NCBI RefSeq assembly: GCF_018388465.1
Contig: NZ_CP074404.1
Location: forward strand, 3,472,001 to 3,536,000
DNA length: 64,000 nt
From: Cellulomonas fengjieae
GTDB taxonomy: Bacteria > Actinomycetota > Actinomycetes > Actinomycetales > Cellulomonadaceae
Direction: 5' to 3'
Under the pieces are notes generated by a model. The model saw nothing but the letters and a program-made list of their open reading frames with translations, was not told where the DNA came from and made no database searches. Of this stretch, positions 56,191 to 64,000 are shown piece by piece (position 1 is the stretch's first letter; each line of letters starts with the position of its first letter). Position numbers and translations under genes: made by a program.

Positions 56191-56684
56191 CACGCCCGCA
56201 CCAGCTTGCGCGCCTGGTCGAGGGTCCGGCCGACCCGCGTGCGGGACGTGGAGGCGAACGCCGGGAGCGACGAGTTCTCCAGCAGCGACGCGAGCGGCCG
56301 CGTGCGGCGGTCGAGGCGTGCCGTCTCCGCCGTCATCGCCGTGGTGTCCACGCCCGTGCGGCCCGTCGCGAACTCGCGCAGCGCCCACCGCATCTCGAGG
56401 TTCACGCCACGCACGTCGATCTCCTGCGCGCGGTACCGGCGCTCGACCTCGTCGAGCCGGGCCAGCGTCGTGCCGCGCAGCGCTGCGTACGGGTCGGACT
56501 GCGCGCGCGCGTGCGGGCGGTTGGTCTGGGTCGCCGGGAGCGTGGCGGGCGGGGCCTGCGCGGGCGCACGCGTCGAGCGCACCACCCACACGTACCAGGC
56601 GACCACCACGAGGACGATCCCGAGCGCCACCCACGGCCACCAGCCGGCGTAGGGGATCGGGTCGACCAGCTCAGCGCCCGGCAC
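56187..56684 (-). CDS. DUF4381-like membrane protein of the MoxR operon
   Basis: The 165-residue protein has a short periplasmic start (MPGAELVDPIPYAGWWPW), one transmembrane helix, and a helical cytoplasmic domain with DEVERRYRAQEIDVRGVNLEMRWALREFA. Position between DUF58 and VWA genes is that of the DUF4381 subunit. The start (GTG 56684) overlaps the DUF58 stop by 14 bp. Confidence 0.75.
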   Translation of the reverse strand: MPGAELVDPIPYAGWWPWVALGIVLVVVAWYVWVVRSTRAPAQAPPATLPATQTNRPHARAQSDPYAALRGTTLARLDEVERRYRAQEIDVRGVNLEMRWALREFATGRTGVDTTAMTAETARLDRRTRPLASLLENSSLPAFASTSRTRVGRTLDQARKLVRAW

Positions 56685-57636
56685 GACGGACCCTCCCCAG
56701 CAGCGCGACCATCTCGTCCAGCACGTCGTGCGTGCTCTCCACGCTCACCGACGTCACGCCCAGGCGGCGCACGCGCTGCTGGACCTCCGCGTGCCGTGCG
56801 GTGCGGGCCGCCGCGACCGCCTCCCGCACGCCACGCCGCCCCCGCAGGTACGCGGGCAGCGACCACCCGCTGACGACGTCGCGCACGCCCCGGTCCCTCG
56901 GCGGCGCGACGACCGGCCGCCCGCGGTCCGCGGCGGTCGAGGCTCCCGCGAGCGTGCCCGGCGCCGCGCCGAGGGTCCCCGCGAACAGGTCCGCGTCCAC
57001 GACCTGCACGACCATCACCTCGTGCCGGGTGCGCAGCCGCGCCAACGCACGCTCGTCGGCGGCACCGGGCCGCGCCTCGTCCGTCACCACGACGACCAAC
57101 GAGCGGCGCGCGGTGCGACGCAGCACGCGGTCCAGCAGACGCGCCAGGTCGCCCTCGGGGGCGTCGGCGTCGAACGTGCGCTCCAGGCGGCGCAGCAGCA
57201 CCTCGAGGTGCGTGGTCCCCGCGCCAGCGGGCAGCTCCACGACGCGGCCCGCATCACCCGCGACCAGCGACACCCGGTCCCCGCGCTGGTGCGCGAGTTG
57301 CGCGACCACGTCCGCCACCAGCTGCGCGACCTCGTGCTTGGGCTCGCCGCCCGCCGACGTCGCGCACATGTGCCGGCCCGTGTCGACGACGAGGACGAGC
57401 GCGACGTTCGACGTCGCCTCGTAGCGCTTGACGACCGGCTGGGCCGAGCGGGCCGACGCCCGCCAGTCGATGTCGCCCACGTCATCGCCGGGGGTGTAGA
57501 CGTGCAGGTCGTCGACCTCGTCACCGTGACCCTTCCAGACCGCGCGGTGCCGCCCGTCGAGCAGGCCGGTGGCGCGCCGCAGCACGGGTAGCTGCAGGCG
57601 CGCGCGCACCAGCGCGAGGCGGGACCGGGCGGGCAC
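56671..57636 (-). CDS. DUF58 protein
   Basis: The 321-residue protein has the DUF58 core: HRAVWKGHGDEVDDLHVYTPGDDVGDIDWRASAR, then VKRYEATSNVALVLVVDTGRHM (a degenerate VWA strand) and LVVVVTDEARPG. DUF58 proteins act with MoxR ATPases and VWA subunits. It begins 3 bp after moxR. Confidence 0.92.
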   Translation of the reverse strand: MPARSRLALVRARLQLPVLRRATGLLDGRHRAVWKGHGDEVDDLHVYTPGDDVGDIDWRASARSAQPVVKRYEATSNVALVLVVDTGRHMCATSAGGEPKHEVAQLVADVVAQLAHQRGDRVSLVAGDAGRVVELPAGAGTTHLEVLLRRLERTFDADAPEGDLARLLDRVLRRTARRSLVVVVTDEARPGAADERALARLRTRHEVMVVQVVDADLFAGTLGAAPGTLAGASTAADRGRPVVAPPRDRGVRDVVSGWSLPAYLRGRRGVREAVAAARTARHAEVQQRVRRLGVTSVSVESTHDVLDEMVALLGRVRRAGR

Positions 57637-57639
57637 GCG

Positions 57640-58632
57640 TCAGGGCGCCGGGACGGCGTCGAACACAGACGTGACGATCGACTCGGTGGACACGTCGTCC
57701 GCGATCGCGTCGTAGGTCCGCACGATGCGGTGGCGCAGCACGGCGTTGCGCAGCGCGTGGACGTCCTCCGGGACGACGTGCCCGCGCCCGGCCCGCAGCG
57801 CGACGGCCTGCGCGACGCGCATCAGCGAGATCGATCCGCGAGGGCTCGCGCCCATCCGCACCAGCCGGTCGAGGCCCGGGACCTTCACCGGCCCGCGTCC
57901 GCGGGTCGTGGCAACCAGGTCCACCACGTACCGGCGGATGGACTTGTCGACGTACACCTGGTCGACGACGCGCTGCAGCCACGCGACCTCGTCGAGCGTG
58001 AGCCTGTCGGCGCGCAGCGCCCGCGTCATGCGCCCGTCGGAGATGCGGTCGAGGATCTCGACCTCCTCCTCCGGTCCCGGGTAGTCGAGGACCTCCTTGA
58101 GCAGGAACCGGTCCATCTGGGCCTCGGGCAGGACGTGCGTGCCCTCCTCCTCGATGGGGTTCTGCGTCGCGAGCACCATGAACGGCGACGGCACCCGGTG
58201 GACCTCGCCCGCGATCGTCGTCTGCCGCTCCTGCATCGCCTCGAGCATCGCGGACTGCGTCTTCGCTGAGGACCGGTTGATCTCGTCCAGCAGGACGACG
58301 TTGGCGTGCACCGGGCCCAGCTGCGTCGTGAACTGCGAGGTCCCGTAGTTGAAGACCTGCGTCCCGACGATGTCCGACGGCATGAGGTCGGGCGTGCACT
58401 GGATGCGGTGGAACGTGCCGGACACCGCCTGCGCGAGCGTCTGCGCGGCCGTCGTCTTGGCCAGCCCCGGGACGGACTCCAGCAGGACGTGCCCCCCGCA
58501 CATCAGCGCGACGACGAGCGACGTACGCAGCTGCGTCTGCCCGACGACTCGCTGGTCGAAGACCCCCTCGATGCGCTCGCACAGCGCACCGGCTCGGGAG
58601 CGGTCGGACGGGGACACGGTGTCGCGGCTCAC
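57640..58632 (-). CDS. MoxR-type AAA+ ATPase
   Basis: The 330-residue ATPase has Walker A LESVPGLAKTT, Walker B VVLLDEINR, the sensor motif VLATQNPIEEEGTHVLPEAQMDRF, and a C-terminal lid with GASPRGSISLMRVAQA. GTG 58632 is chosen by family length. It heads a six-gene operon (MoxR, DUF58, DUF4381-like, two VWA, TPR), a chaperone-like membrane complex thought to act in envelope stress or protein maturation. Confidence 0.94.
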   Translation of the reverse strand: MSRDTVSPSDRSRAGALCERIEGVFDQRVVGQTQLRTSLVVALMCGGHVLLESVPGLAKTTAAQTLAQAVSGTFHRIQCTPDLMPSDIVGTQVFNYGTSQFTTQLGPVHANVVLLDEINRSSAKTQSAMLEAMQERQTTIAGEVHRVPSPFMVLATQNPIEEEGTHVLPEAQMDRFLLKEVLDYPGPEEEVEILDRISDGRMTRALRADRLTLDEVAWLQRVVDQVYVDKSIRRYVVDLVATTRGRGPVKVPGLDRLVRMGASPRGSISLMRVAQAVALRAGRGHVVPEDVHALRNAVLRHRIVRTYDAIADDVSTESIVTSVFDAVPAP

Positions 58633-58816
58633 CGCGCGCACGTTACAGGCCGGTCCGGACCGTTCGACCCGTCGACAGGGTGATGTCCCGACACGTGGGT
58701 GTCCGACCGCACGGTCGGACGGCTCCGGAGTCCTACAACCCGCCTGTCGATTCCGGCAGGGCCCGTCCGTCACAGTGATGACACGCCACACGGGGCGGCC
58801 TCATGGGAGGAGCGAC

Positions 58817-59158
58817 ATGACGCAGTACGCCATCTACTTCAACCAGCAGTGGGTCGGGGACCACCCGGCCGAGTGGTTCCAGACCCGCGTGGAGCCCAGC
58901 ACGGCGGTCGTCCGTGACATGGAGGCGGCCGGGGTCCTGGTCTTCGCAGGCGGGCTCGAGGAGAACCTGGCCGACGCGTTCAGCGCCGACGCCACGAGTG
59001 GGTCCGTGTCGATCACTGACGGCCCCTACACCGAGACCACCGAGTACCTGGGCGGGATCACCATCATCGACGTGCCCGACCTGGAGACGGCCAAGGTGTG
59101 GGCGGGCCGGGTCGCCGAGGGGTGCGGCTGGCCCCAGGAGGTCCGGGTCATCAGGTAG
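58817..59158 (+). CDS. YCII/DGPF-domain protein
   Basis: The 113-residue protein (ATG 58817, ribosome-binding site GGGAGGAG) has the YCII ferredoxin-like fold with DGPYTETTEYLGGITIIDV, the DGP motif of the family. Catalytic role unknown. It is bordered upstream by a sequence like the terminal block of the 99-bp element (58717-58737) and downstream by a truncated copy of that element. Confidence 0.85.
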   Translation: MTQYAIYFNQQWVGDHPAEWFQTRVEPSTAVVRDMEAAGVLVFAGGLEENLADAFSADATSGSVSITDGPYTETTEYLGGITIIDVPDLETAKVWAGRVAEGCGWPQEVRVIR

Positions 59159-59210
59159 GTCCCCGAGGTCGGGCGTGCAGCGCGGATCGGGCTCTTGCGC
59201 GCCGACTGCT

Positions 59211-59240
59211 GAGTATCCGGACACGATGGTGAGACGACGG
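59211..59240 (+). repeat. Truncated copy of the 99-bp element (E6)
   Basis: GAGTATCC-GGACACGATGGTGAGACG matches the first 26 bases of the 99-bp element, then diverges. It starts 52 bp after the YCII stop, as other copies do after their genes. No terminal block follows. Confidence 0.6.
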
Positions 59241-59273
59241 CTCCCGCGCTCGAACCGAGCCGCTCGGGGCTGA

Positions 59274-59710
59274 TCAGGCTCGGTCGGCGCGCCCGGCCCG
59301 TCGGCCCGCGAATCGGCCGAGCAAGACGCCGCCAGCCGCGCCCACCACGCCTCCCGCCACAACCGTCGTGGCGACCACCGTCACGGGACGCGCTCACGAT
59401 CTCGGACGGGCCGCGCACCTCGACGTCGTCGACCACCCAACCCTGCGCCGCGAGCGCCGTCACCACGTCCTCGCCCGTGACCTCCGTGTCGCCCGCGACG
59501 TCCAGCATCGCCGTCCCGCGGTCGAACGACGGCATCCCGCGTCCGTCGACCCGCGGTTCACCAGCGACGAGACCGTCGACGGCGATCTCGCCCGCCTCGG
59601 CGATGAGCTCAGCGTCGCTCGGTTGCACGACGTACCAGTGCAGCGCGACCGCAACGAGCGCGCCCACTCCGGCCAGCGGGACCGCGCGGCGCTCCCGCGA
59701 ACTACCGCGG
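59274..59710 (-). pseudogene. Frameshifted membrane protein gene
   Basis: The minus strand encodes VPLAGVGALVAVALHWYVV (a membrane segment), then SDAELIAEAGEIAVDGLVAG, EVTGEDVVTALAAQGWVVDDVEV and SEIVSAS. From a CCC run near 59387 the sense continues only in the next frame as VTVVATTVVAGGVVGAAGGVLL and RFAGRRAG to a stop at 59274. One extra base accounts for it. No good start codon is visible, so the 5' end may also be lost. Confidence 0.5.
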
Positions 59711-59726
59711 GCTGATCCTCGCCTGG

Positions 59727-59951
59727 GTGGGGGACGGCGTGCAGAGCGAACTCGACGTCGATGTGGCGGACCGGGTGGAAGCAGCACAGTGGGAGTCCGA
59801 CGAGACAGCGCTCTCGGCGGCACTCGACGACATGAGGGCGACGACGGCGCCCAACACCTATGGCGAGTTTCGTGACGACGGCTCGCTCGCGACCTGGCTG
59901 CACAACCCCGAGGTGATCCACGACCTGCTCTTCGTCGGAAGCGAGGCCTGA
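59727..59951 (+). CDS. Hypothetical protein, possibly 5'-truncated
   Basis: From GTG 59727 the frame encodes 74 residues (SELDVDVADRVEAAQWESDE, then YGEFRDDGSLATWLHNPEVI). Protein-like sequence continues upstream of this codon (NYRGLILAWVGDGVQ) and then runs into the remnant on the other strand, so the gene may have lost its beginning. Not recognised. Confidence 0.4.
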   Translation: MGDGVQSELDVDVADRVEAAQWESDETALSAALDDMRATTAPNTYGEFRDDGSLATWLHNPEVIHDLLFVGSEA

Positions 59952-60078
59952 CGAGGGTTCCGGATCTGCACCGGTGCCGATCCGCCTGATCGCCGGGCCG
60001 GTGACGTCACCGTCCGATCCCTTGCCGGTGCCTCCGCGTCGCTGCCAACCTTGGGTCCTCGTCCGACCGGAGGAACTC

Positions 60079-60657
60079 ATGGGCAAGCTGATCTACGCGG
60101 CCAACACCTCGCTCGACGGCTACCTGGAGGACGAGAACGGCTCCTTCGACTGGTCGGTACCCGACGAGGAGGTGCACGCGTTCTGGAACGAGCACGAGCG
60201 GGCCATCGGCACCTCGCTCTACGGCCGCCGCATGTACGAGACGATGCGCGTCTGGGAGGACGACGACTGGCTGGCGGACGAGCCGGCCGTCGTCCGGGAG
60301 TACGCGGGGATCTGGCGCGACGCCGACAAGGTCGTCTACTCCACGACGCTCGACGCGGTGTCGACGGCGCGGACGCGGATCGAGCGGCAGTTCGACCCGG
60401 AGGCCGTACGACGGCTCAAGGAGACGTCCAGCGCGGACCTGAGCATCGGCGGCGCGGCCCTCGGGGCTGAGGCGTTCCGGCACGGGCTCGTCGACGAGTG
60501 CGTGCTGCTCCTGGCCCCGGCCGTCGTGGGCGGCGGCAAGCCGGCGCTGCCGCGGGGCATCCGAGTCGACCTGGAGCTGCTGGATCACGGACGGTTCGGC
60601 AACGGCGTGATCTACGTGCACCACGCCGTGCGAAGCGGTACCTCACATGTCGCCTGA
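60079..60657 (+). CDS. Dihydrofolate-reductase-fold protein (RibD C-terminal type)
   Basis: The 192-residue protein begins KLIYAANTSLDGYLEDENGSFDW and has GRRMYETMRVWE and SIGGAALGAEAFRHGLVDECVLLLAPAVVGGG, the signatures of the RibD C-terminal/YyaP-type reductase family. Substrate unknown; NADPH binding is expected from the family. CCGGAGGAACTC precedes ATG 60079. It overlaps the RidA gene by 11 bp. Confidence 0.9.
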   Translation: MGKLIYAANTSLDGYLEDENGSFDWSVPDEEVHAFWNEHERAIGTSLYGRRMYETMRVWEDDDWLADEPAVVREYAGIWRDADKVVYSTTLDAVSTARTRIERQFDPEAVRRLKETSSADLSIGGAALGAEAFRHGLVDECVLLLAPAVVGGGKPALPRGIRVDLELLDHGRFGNGVIYVHHAVRSGTSHVA

Positions 60658-61069
60658 GCCCGCGATCACCTTCGTCCGACCCGAGCAGCTGACGGCGAAG
60701 GCGCCCTACGCCTACGCCGCGATCACCGGGCCCGGCCAGTTCGTCTTCACCGCCGGCGCCTGCCCACTGGACGCCGACGGCAACACCGTTGCTGTGGGCG
60801 ACGTCGCCGGGCAGGCCCGCCAGGTCATGGCCAACCTCGTCACCGCACTGCAGGCGGCCGGCGCGCAGCTGACCGATGTCGTCAAGACCACCGTCTACGT
60901 CGCCTCGTCCCAGCAGGCCGACCTCGGCATCGCCTGGGGCGTCGTCCGTGCCGCCTTCGGCGCGCATGATGCTCCCAGCACGCTGCTCGGAGTCAGCGTG
61001 CTGGGCTACGACGACCAGCTGGTCGAGGTGGAGGCGGTCGCAGTTCGTCCGGGGTCGAGCGCGATGTGA
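60647..61069 (+). CDS. RidA/YjgF-family enamine/imine deaminase-like protein
   Basis: The 140-residue protein has the RidA fold features AYAAITGPGQFVFTAGACPLD, QARQVMANLVTALQAAGAQLTDVVKTTVYVA and GVSVLGYDDQLVEVEAVAV. The usual catalytic Arg of RidA near the end (R-x-x-V) is replaced by Leu-Gly-Val context, so it may be a non-canonical member. It is translationally coupled to the DHFR-like gene. Confidence 0.88.
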   Translation: MSPEPAITFVRPEQLTAKAPYAYAAITGPGQFVFTAGACPLDADGNTVAVGDVAGQARQVMANLVTALQAAGAQLTDVVKTTVYVASSQQADLGIAWGVVRAAFGAHDAPSTLLGVSVLGYDDQLVEVEAVAVRPGSSAM

Positions 61070-61562
61070 TCCCTCTGCCGAAGGCATGGTCGCGCAGACG
61101 GTCCAGCTCGGCAGCCAGCGCTCGTGCGTACCGGGCACGCTCGTCGGCGGCGACCCATCGCGCCTCGAGATCCCGTTCGTACAGGCGGTCGCCGCCGTGG
61201 CGCGGGAAGACATGGACGTGCAGGTGCCAGACGTCCTGGCCGCCCGCCGGCTCGTTGTGCTGCCGGATGGAGATCCCGTCGCACGCATAGGCCGTGCGCA
61301 TCGCGACGGCCACCTCCTGGACCAGGTCCCACACGGCGTGCCCCGTCGCCCGAGGAAGGTCGTAGAGGTTCTCGTGATGCTCCCGAGGGATGACCAGTGC
61401 CGCCCCGGGGTTGGCCGGCCACCACTTGGGCGAGACGCGGGCGAGTGCGAGGTCGGTGGTCGCGACGATGTCGCTCTGCTGGTTGTGCTCGTCGGCGACT
61501 CCGCGCTGGAGCAGGCAGAACGGGCAGTCGTAGTCGGCCGGTTCGTGGCTCGACCTGGTCAC
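60993..61562 (-). CDS. HIT-family hydrolase
   Basis: The 189-residue protein from GTG 61562 has the zinc-type CPFC, VIPREHHENLYDLP and the histidine triad WHLHVHVFPRH. HIT enzymes hydrolyse nucleotide-phosphoramidate or dinucleotide bonds. The last 30 or so residues overlap the RidA gene on the other strand and are low-complexity Arg/Pro, so the real C-terminus is poorly conserved. Start overlaps the DUF402 stop (GTGA). Confidence 0.9.
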   Translation of the reverse strand: MTRSSHEPADYDCPFCLLQRGVADEHNQQSDIVATTDLALARVSPKWWPANPGAALVIPREHHENLYDLPRATGHAVWDLVQEVAVAMRTAYACDGISIRQHNEPAGGQDVWHLHVHVFPRHGGDRLYERDLEARWVAADERARYARALAAELDRLRDHAFGRGITSRSTPDELRPPPPRPAGRRSPAR

Positions 61563-62104
61563 GGGGTCCAGCCGTCCCATCGTCTCCACCAGTGGGTGTT
61601 CGAATCGAGCTGGTCGGTGACCTCGGCGGCCGCCGCCAGAACGAGGCCGACGGTGCCCTCGTCGATGCGTCCGGTGACGCGCTGCCAGTGCAGGTCGGCC
61701 ACGTCCTTCCACTCGCGCCGGCCATCCGCGTGAACGATGAGATCGAGACCGTGGTCGTCCGTCTGGAACCCGTCGCGTTCGCGCACGATGGGCGACTCGA
61801 AGTTGATGTACCAGTGCAGGAACGTCCCGGCGGGGTCGAAGAACTTCCAGGCTCCGTAGTGGTCGCCGGCCCGGTGGAGCTGGAGCACCACGGTCGATTC
61901 CCAGGCGGAGTGCGATCGCCACGGATGGGGGCCGAACGGGTGCGGGGGAAAGGCGAAGCGAGAGCCGGGATCGAGGCGGACCGCCAGAGTCGCACCGTCG
62001 TCGGACACGACAGTCACCGGATGCTGCATCCACACGCGCTCGTGCAGCACCTCGAGGCGTTGGATGGACGATCCCGGCTCATAGGTCCACACGGTCGACG
62101 ACAC
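61559..62104 (-). CDS. DUF402 protein
   Basis: The 181-residue protein from GTG 62104 has the DUF402 pattern: DPGSRFAFPPHPFGPHPW, DHYGAWKFFDPAGTFLHWYINFESP, then DDHGLDLIVHADGRREWKDVADL. Relatives include nucleoside di/triphosphate phosphohydrolases (FomD/Ntdp type), so metal-dependent phosphatase activity is plausible. It is co-translated with the HIT gene. Confidence 0.88.
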   Translation of the reverse strand: MSSTVWTYEPGSSIQRLEVLHERVWMQHPVTVVSDDGATLAVRLDPGSRFAFPPHPFGPHPWRSHSAWESTVVLQLHRAGDHYGAWKFFDPAGTFLHWYINFESPIVRERDGFQTDDHGLDLIVHADGRREWKDVADLHWQRVTGRIDEGTVGLVLAAAAEVTDQLDSNTHWWRRWDGWTP

Positions 62105-62183
62105 TATCGGCGGGCTTCGCCGACCGTTGCGCCCACTGCGGCCGAGCGTCTGCCAACGTCGACGTGCCCTCGCTTGGGGTGGC

Positions 62184-62197
62184 GTGAATCGCTTCAC
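62184..62197. promoter_or_regulatory. LacI-type operator-like palindrome upstream of the GH5 cellulase
   Basis: GTGAATCGCTTCAC is a 14-bp near-palindrome (6 of 7 pairs) with a central CG, the form of LacI-family operators. It differs in arms from the CelR box upstream of the GH9 gene, so it may be read by another sugar-responsive repressor. It lies 98 bp before the cellulase start. Confidence 0.5.
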
Positions 62198-62294
62198 ACG
62201 GCTGCGGGCCCGACGTCCGTCTGGTGGGCTTGCCACTCCGTCGCCCGGCCGCCCGTGGCCCGTGGACGCTCACGTTCCTGAGAGGGATTCCCCC

Positions 62295-63881
62295 GTGCTC
62301 TCACTACGCAAGGTGCTCGCCGTAGCCGCGGCGTCCGCGGTCGCCGTCGTCGGTTCGATCGCCGTCACCGGTCAGGCGAGCGCGGCCGCCGGGTGCCGTG
62401 TCGACTACACGGTGACCAACCAGTGGCAGGGCGGGTTCGGCGCCGACGTGCGGGTGACCAACCTGGGCGATCCGATCACCGGCTGGGACGTCCGCTTCTC
62501 CTTCGGCGCCGGGCAGCGGGTCTCGCAGCTGTGGAACGGCTCCGTCACCCAGTCCGGCGCGGAGGTGTCGGTACGCAACGCGGGGTGGAACGGTGCGCTC
62601 GGGACCAACGGCACCACGTCGTTCGGCTTCAACGGCGCGTTCACGGGGACCAACCCTGCGCCGAGCGCGTTCACGCTCAACGGTGTCGCGTGCACCGGCG
62701 CGGTCACCCCGAGCGGCTCGCCGACGACGTCGCCGTCGGCCACGCCGTCCCAGTCGCCGAGGCCGACGACCACGCCGACAAGCGGACCGGTCACGGGCAG
62801 CGCCGCACAGCTCGTCGCCGACCTGGGCAAGGGCTGGAACCTGGGCAACCAGCTGGAAGCCAACATCAACGGGATGCCCAGCGAGACGGCGTGGGGCAAC
62901 CCGGTGGTGACGTCCGCCCTCATCGACCGGGTGAAGGCCGCCGGCTTCCGGACGATCCGGATCCCGGTGTCCTACCTGGGCAAGATCGGCTCCGCCCCCA
63001 GCTACACGGTCGACGCCGCCTGGCTCAGCCGGATCCAGGAGGTCGTGGACCTGGCCTACGACCGCGGGCTGCACGTGATCATCAACATGCACGGCGACGG
63101 GTACAAGAGCGTCGCCGGCTCCTGGCTCATCTGCGACGCGTCCGGGCAGGACACGATCAAGGACAAGTACCAGAAGGTCTGGCAGCAGGTGGCGTCGAGG
63201 TTCAGCGGCTACGGCGGACGCCTGATCCTCGAGTCCATGAACGAGAACTTCGACGGGCAGTACGGCGCCCCCACGCAGCCGTGCTACTCCAACATCAACG
63301 CGTACAACCAGGTGTTCGTCGACACGGTGCGCCGGACCGGCGGCAACAACACCTCCCGGTGGCTGCTCGTGCCGGGTTGGAACACCAACATCGACTACAC
63401 CACCGGCAGCTACGGGTTCGTCGTGCCGACCGACCAGTACCGGTCGTCCGCCATCCCCAGCAGCGAGCGCCGCCTCATGATCTCCGCGCACTTCTACGAC
63501 CCGTGGGACTTCACCGGGACGGAGAGTGGCGCCATCACGCAGTGGGGTCCCAACGCGACCGACGCGGCGAGGAAGTCGACGTGGGGCCAGCAGGACTTCA
63601 TGGACGCGCAGCTGAAGAAGATGCACGACACGTTCACCGTGAACGGGTACCCGGTGTTCATCGGGGAGTACGGCTCGATCGACAAGACGTCGTCCGACCC
63701 GTCGAACAACAGGTACCGCGCCGACTACGCACGGACCCTCGTCGCCACCGCCAAGAAGTACGGTGCGGCCACCGCCTACTGGGACAACGGGCACAACGGG
63801 CAGTACGGGTTCGCGCTGTTCGACCGGAGCTCCGCGACGGTGACCCAGCAGGGCATCATCGACGCCATCATGGGCTCGTGA
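62295..63881 (+). CDS. Secreted CBM2-GH5 endoglucanase
   Basis: The 528-residue cellulase from GTG 62295 has a signal peptide (to about residue 31), a family 2 cellulose-binding module (about 33-133), a Ser/Thr/Pro linker (about 136-170), and a GH5 catalytic domain. The acid/base Glu317 is in LESMNEN and the nucleophile Glu458 in FIGEYGS; INMHGDG carries the conserved His. Intact. It should act with the GH9 enzyme outside the cell. Confidence 0.95.
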   Translation: MLSLRKVLAVAAASAVAVVGSIAVTGQASAAAGCRVDYTVTNQWQGGFGADVRVTNLGDPITGWDVRFSFGAGQRVSQLWNGSVTQSGAEVSVRNAGWNGALGTNGTTSFGFNGAFTGTNPAPSAFTLNGVACTGAVTPSGSPTTSPSATPSQSPRPTTTPTSGPVTGSAAQLVADLGKGWNLGNQLEANINGMPSETAWGNPVVTSALIDRVKAAGFRTIRIPVSYLGKIGSAPSYTVDAAWLSRIQEVVDLAYDRGLHVIINMHGDGYKSVAGSWLICDASGQDTIKDKYQKVWQQVASRFSGYGGRLILESMNENFDGQYGAPTQPCYSNINAYNQVFVDTVRRTGGNNTSRWLLVPGWNTNIDYTTGSYGFVVPTDQYRSSAIPSSERRLMISAHFYDPWDFTGTESGAITQWGPNATDAARKSTWGQQDFMDAQLKKMHDTFTVNGYPVFIGEYGSIDKTSSDPSNNRYRADYARTLVATAKKYGAATAYWDNGHNGQYGFALFDRSSATVTQQGIIDAIMGS

Positions 63882-63914
63882 CCTCTGCTCCGTGACGTCG
63901 GGCATCCTGTGCCG

Positions 63915-64000
63915 ATGGATCCGACGACCCACCTCGGCAGCACGCCCGTCGTCCAGGCCTATCGTGCGTTCGGCGAGCGAGAAGCGCGGGGCGTCTCGGC
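63915..64000 (+). CDS. Start of a gene cut by the window end
   Basis: ATG 63915 opens MDPTTHLGSTPVVQAYRAFG, then EREARGVS. The FxEREARGxS stretch is like the N-terminus of DUF2332 proteins, but only 28 residues are visible, so this is weak. Confidence 0.4.
   Translation, partial: MDPTTHLGSTPVVQAYRAFGEREARGVS

Overview
The window is high-GC DNA with dense short-spaced genes, class Ib ribonucleotide reductase, an HspR-controlled dnaK operon, an LPXTG-like sorted protein and two secreted cellulases carrying family 2 cellulose-binding modules. This fits a cellulolytic actinobacterium, most likely Cellulomonas or a close relative; the genus is inferred from gene content only. No rRNA, tRNA or CRISPR array was seen.

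1-10.4 kb is core chromosome. It holds the 3' end of a surface-anchored protein, a leftward nrdH-nrdI-nrdE-nrdF operon with two NrdR boxes, a secreted HNH-like protein, a small membrane-anchored protein, and the leftward dnaK-grpE-dnaJ-hspR heat-shock operon with two HAIR operators.

10,429-31,775 is a complete Tn7-like transposon of 21.3 kb. It has TGT...ACA ends, related terminal repeats and a 5-bp target duplication GCATC on both sides. Genes for TnsA, TnsB, TnsC and TniQ sit at the left end. The cargo is a defence-type island: a type I restriction-modification set (hsdM-hsdS-hsdR) with an XRE regulator, a PD-(D/E)xK-like protein paired with an FRG-domain protein, two proteins with HEPN-type Rx4H motifs (one preceded by a 53-residue integrase-N-domain-like protein), a phospholipase-D-like nuclease, a putative winged-helix protein and a Cys-rich protein.

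31.7-41.7 kb is a repeat-rich accessory zone. A 99-bp element, the same as the transposon's right end, recurs here, always in the same orientation and usually just after a gene stop. It delimits small one-gene units. One unit is present twice (217-residue family, the second copy frameshifted), and a second small gene family is also duplicated. The zone also holds an IS fragment, an acetyltransferase, and an MFS exporter next to a MerR-type regulator fused to a DNA-polymerase sliding-clamp-like region, the two sharing one operator type.

40.5-64 kb returns to ordinary chromosome: a MOSC protein, an alpha/beta hydrolase, a GHKL ATPase-like protein, a DUF72 protein, an AraC-type regulator, VOC proteins, a GH9 cellulase with a CelR-like operator, a peptidase S66, an isochorismatase-family hydrolase with an NCS1 permease, a six-gene MoxR/DUF58/VWA/TPR operon, small enzymes (YCII, DHFR-like, RidA, HIT, DUF402) and a GH5 cellulase. 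A truncated copy of the 99-bp element lies at 59.2 kb beside the YCII gene.
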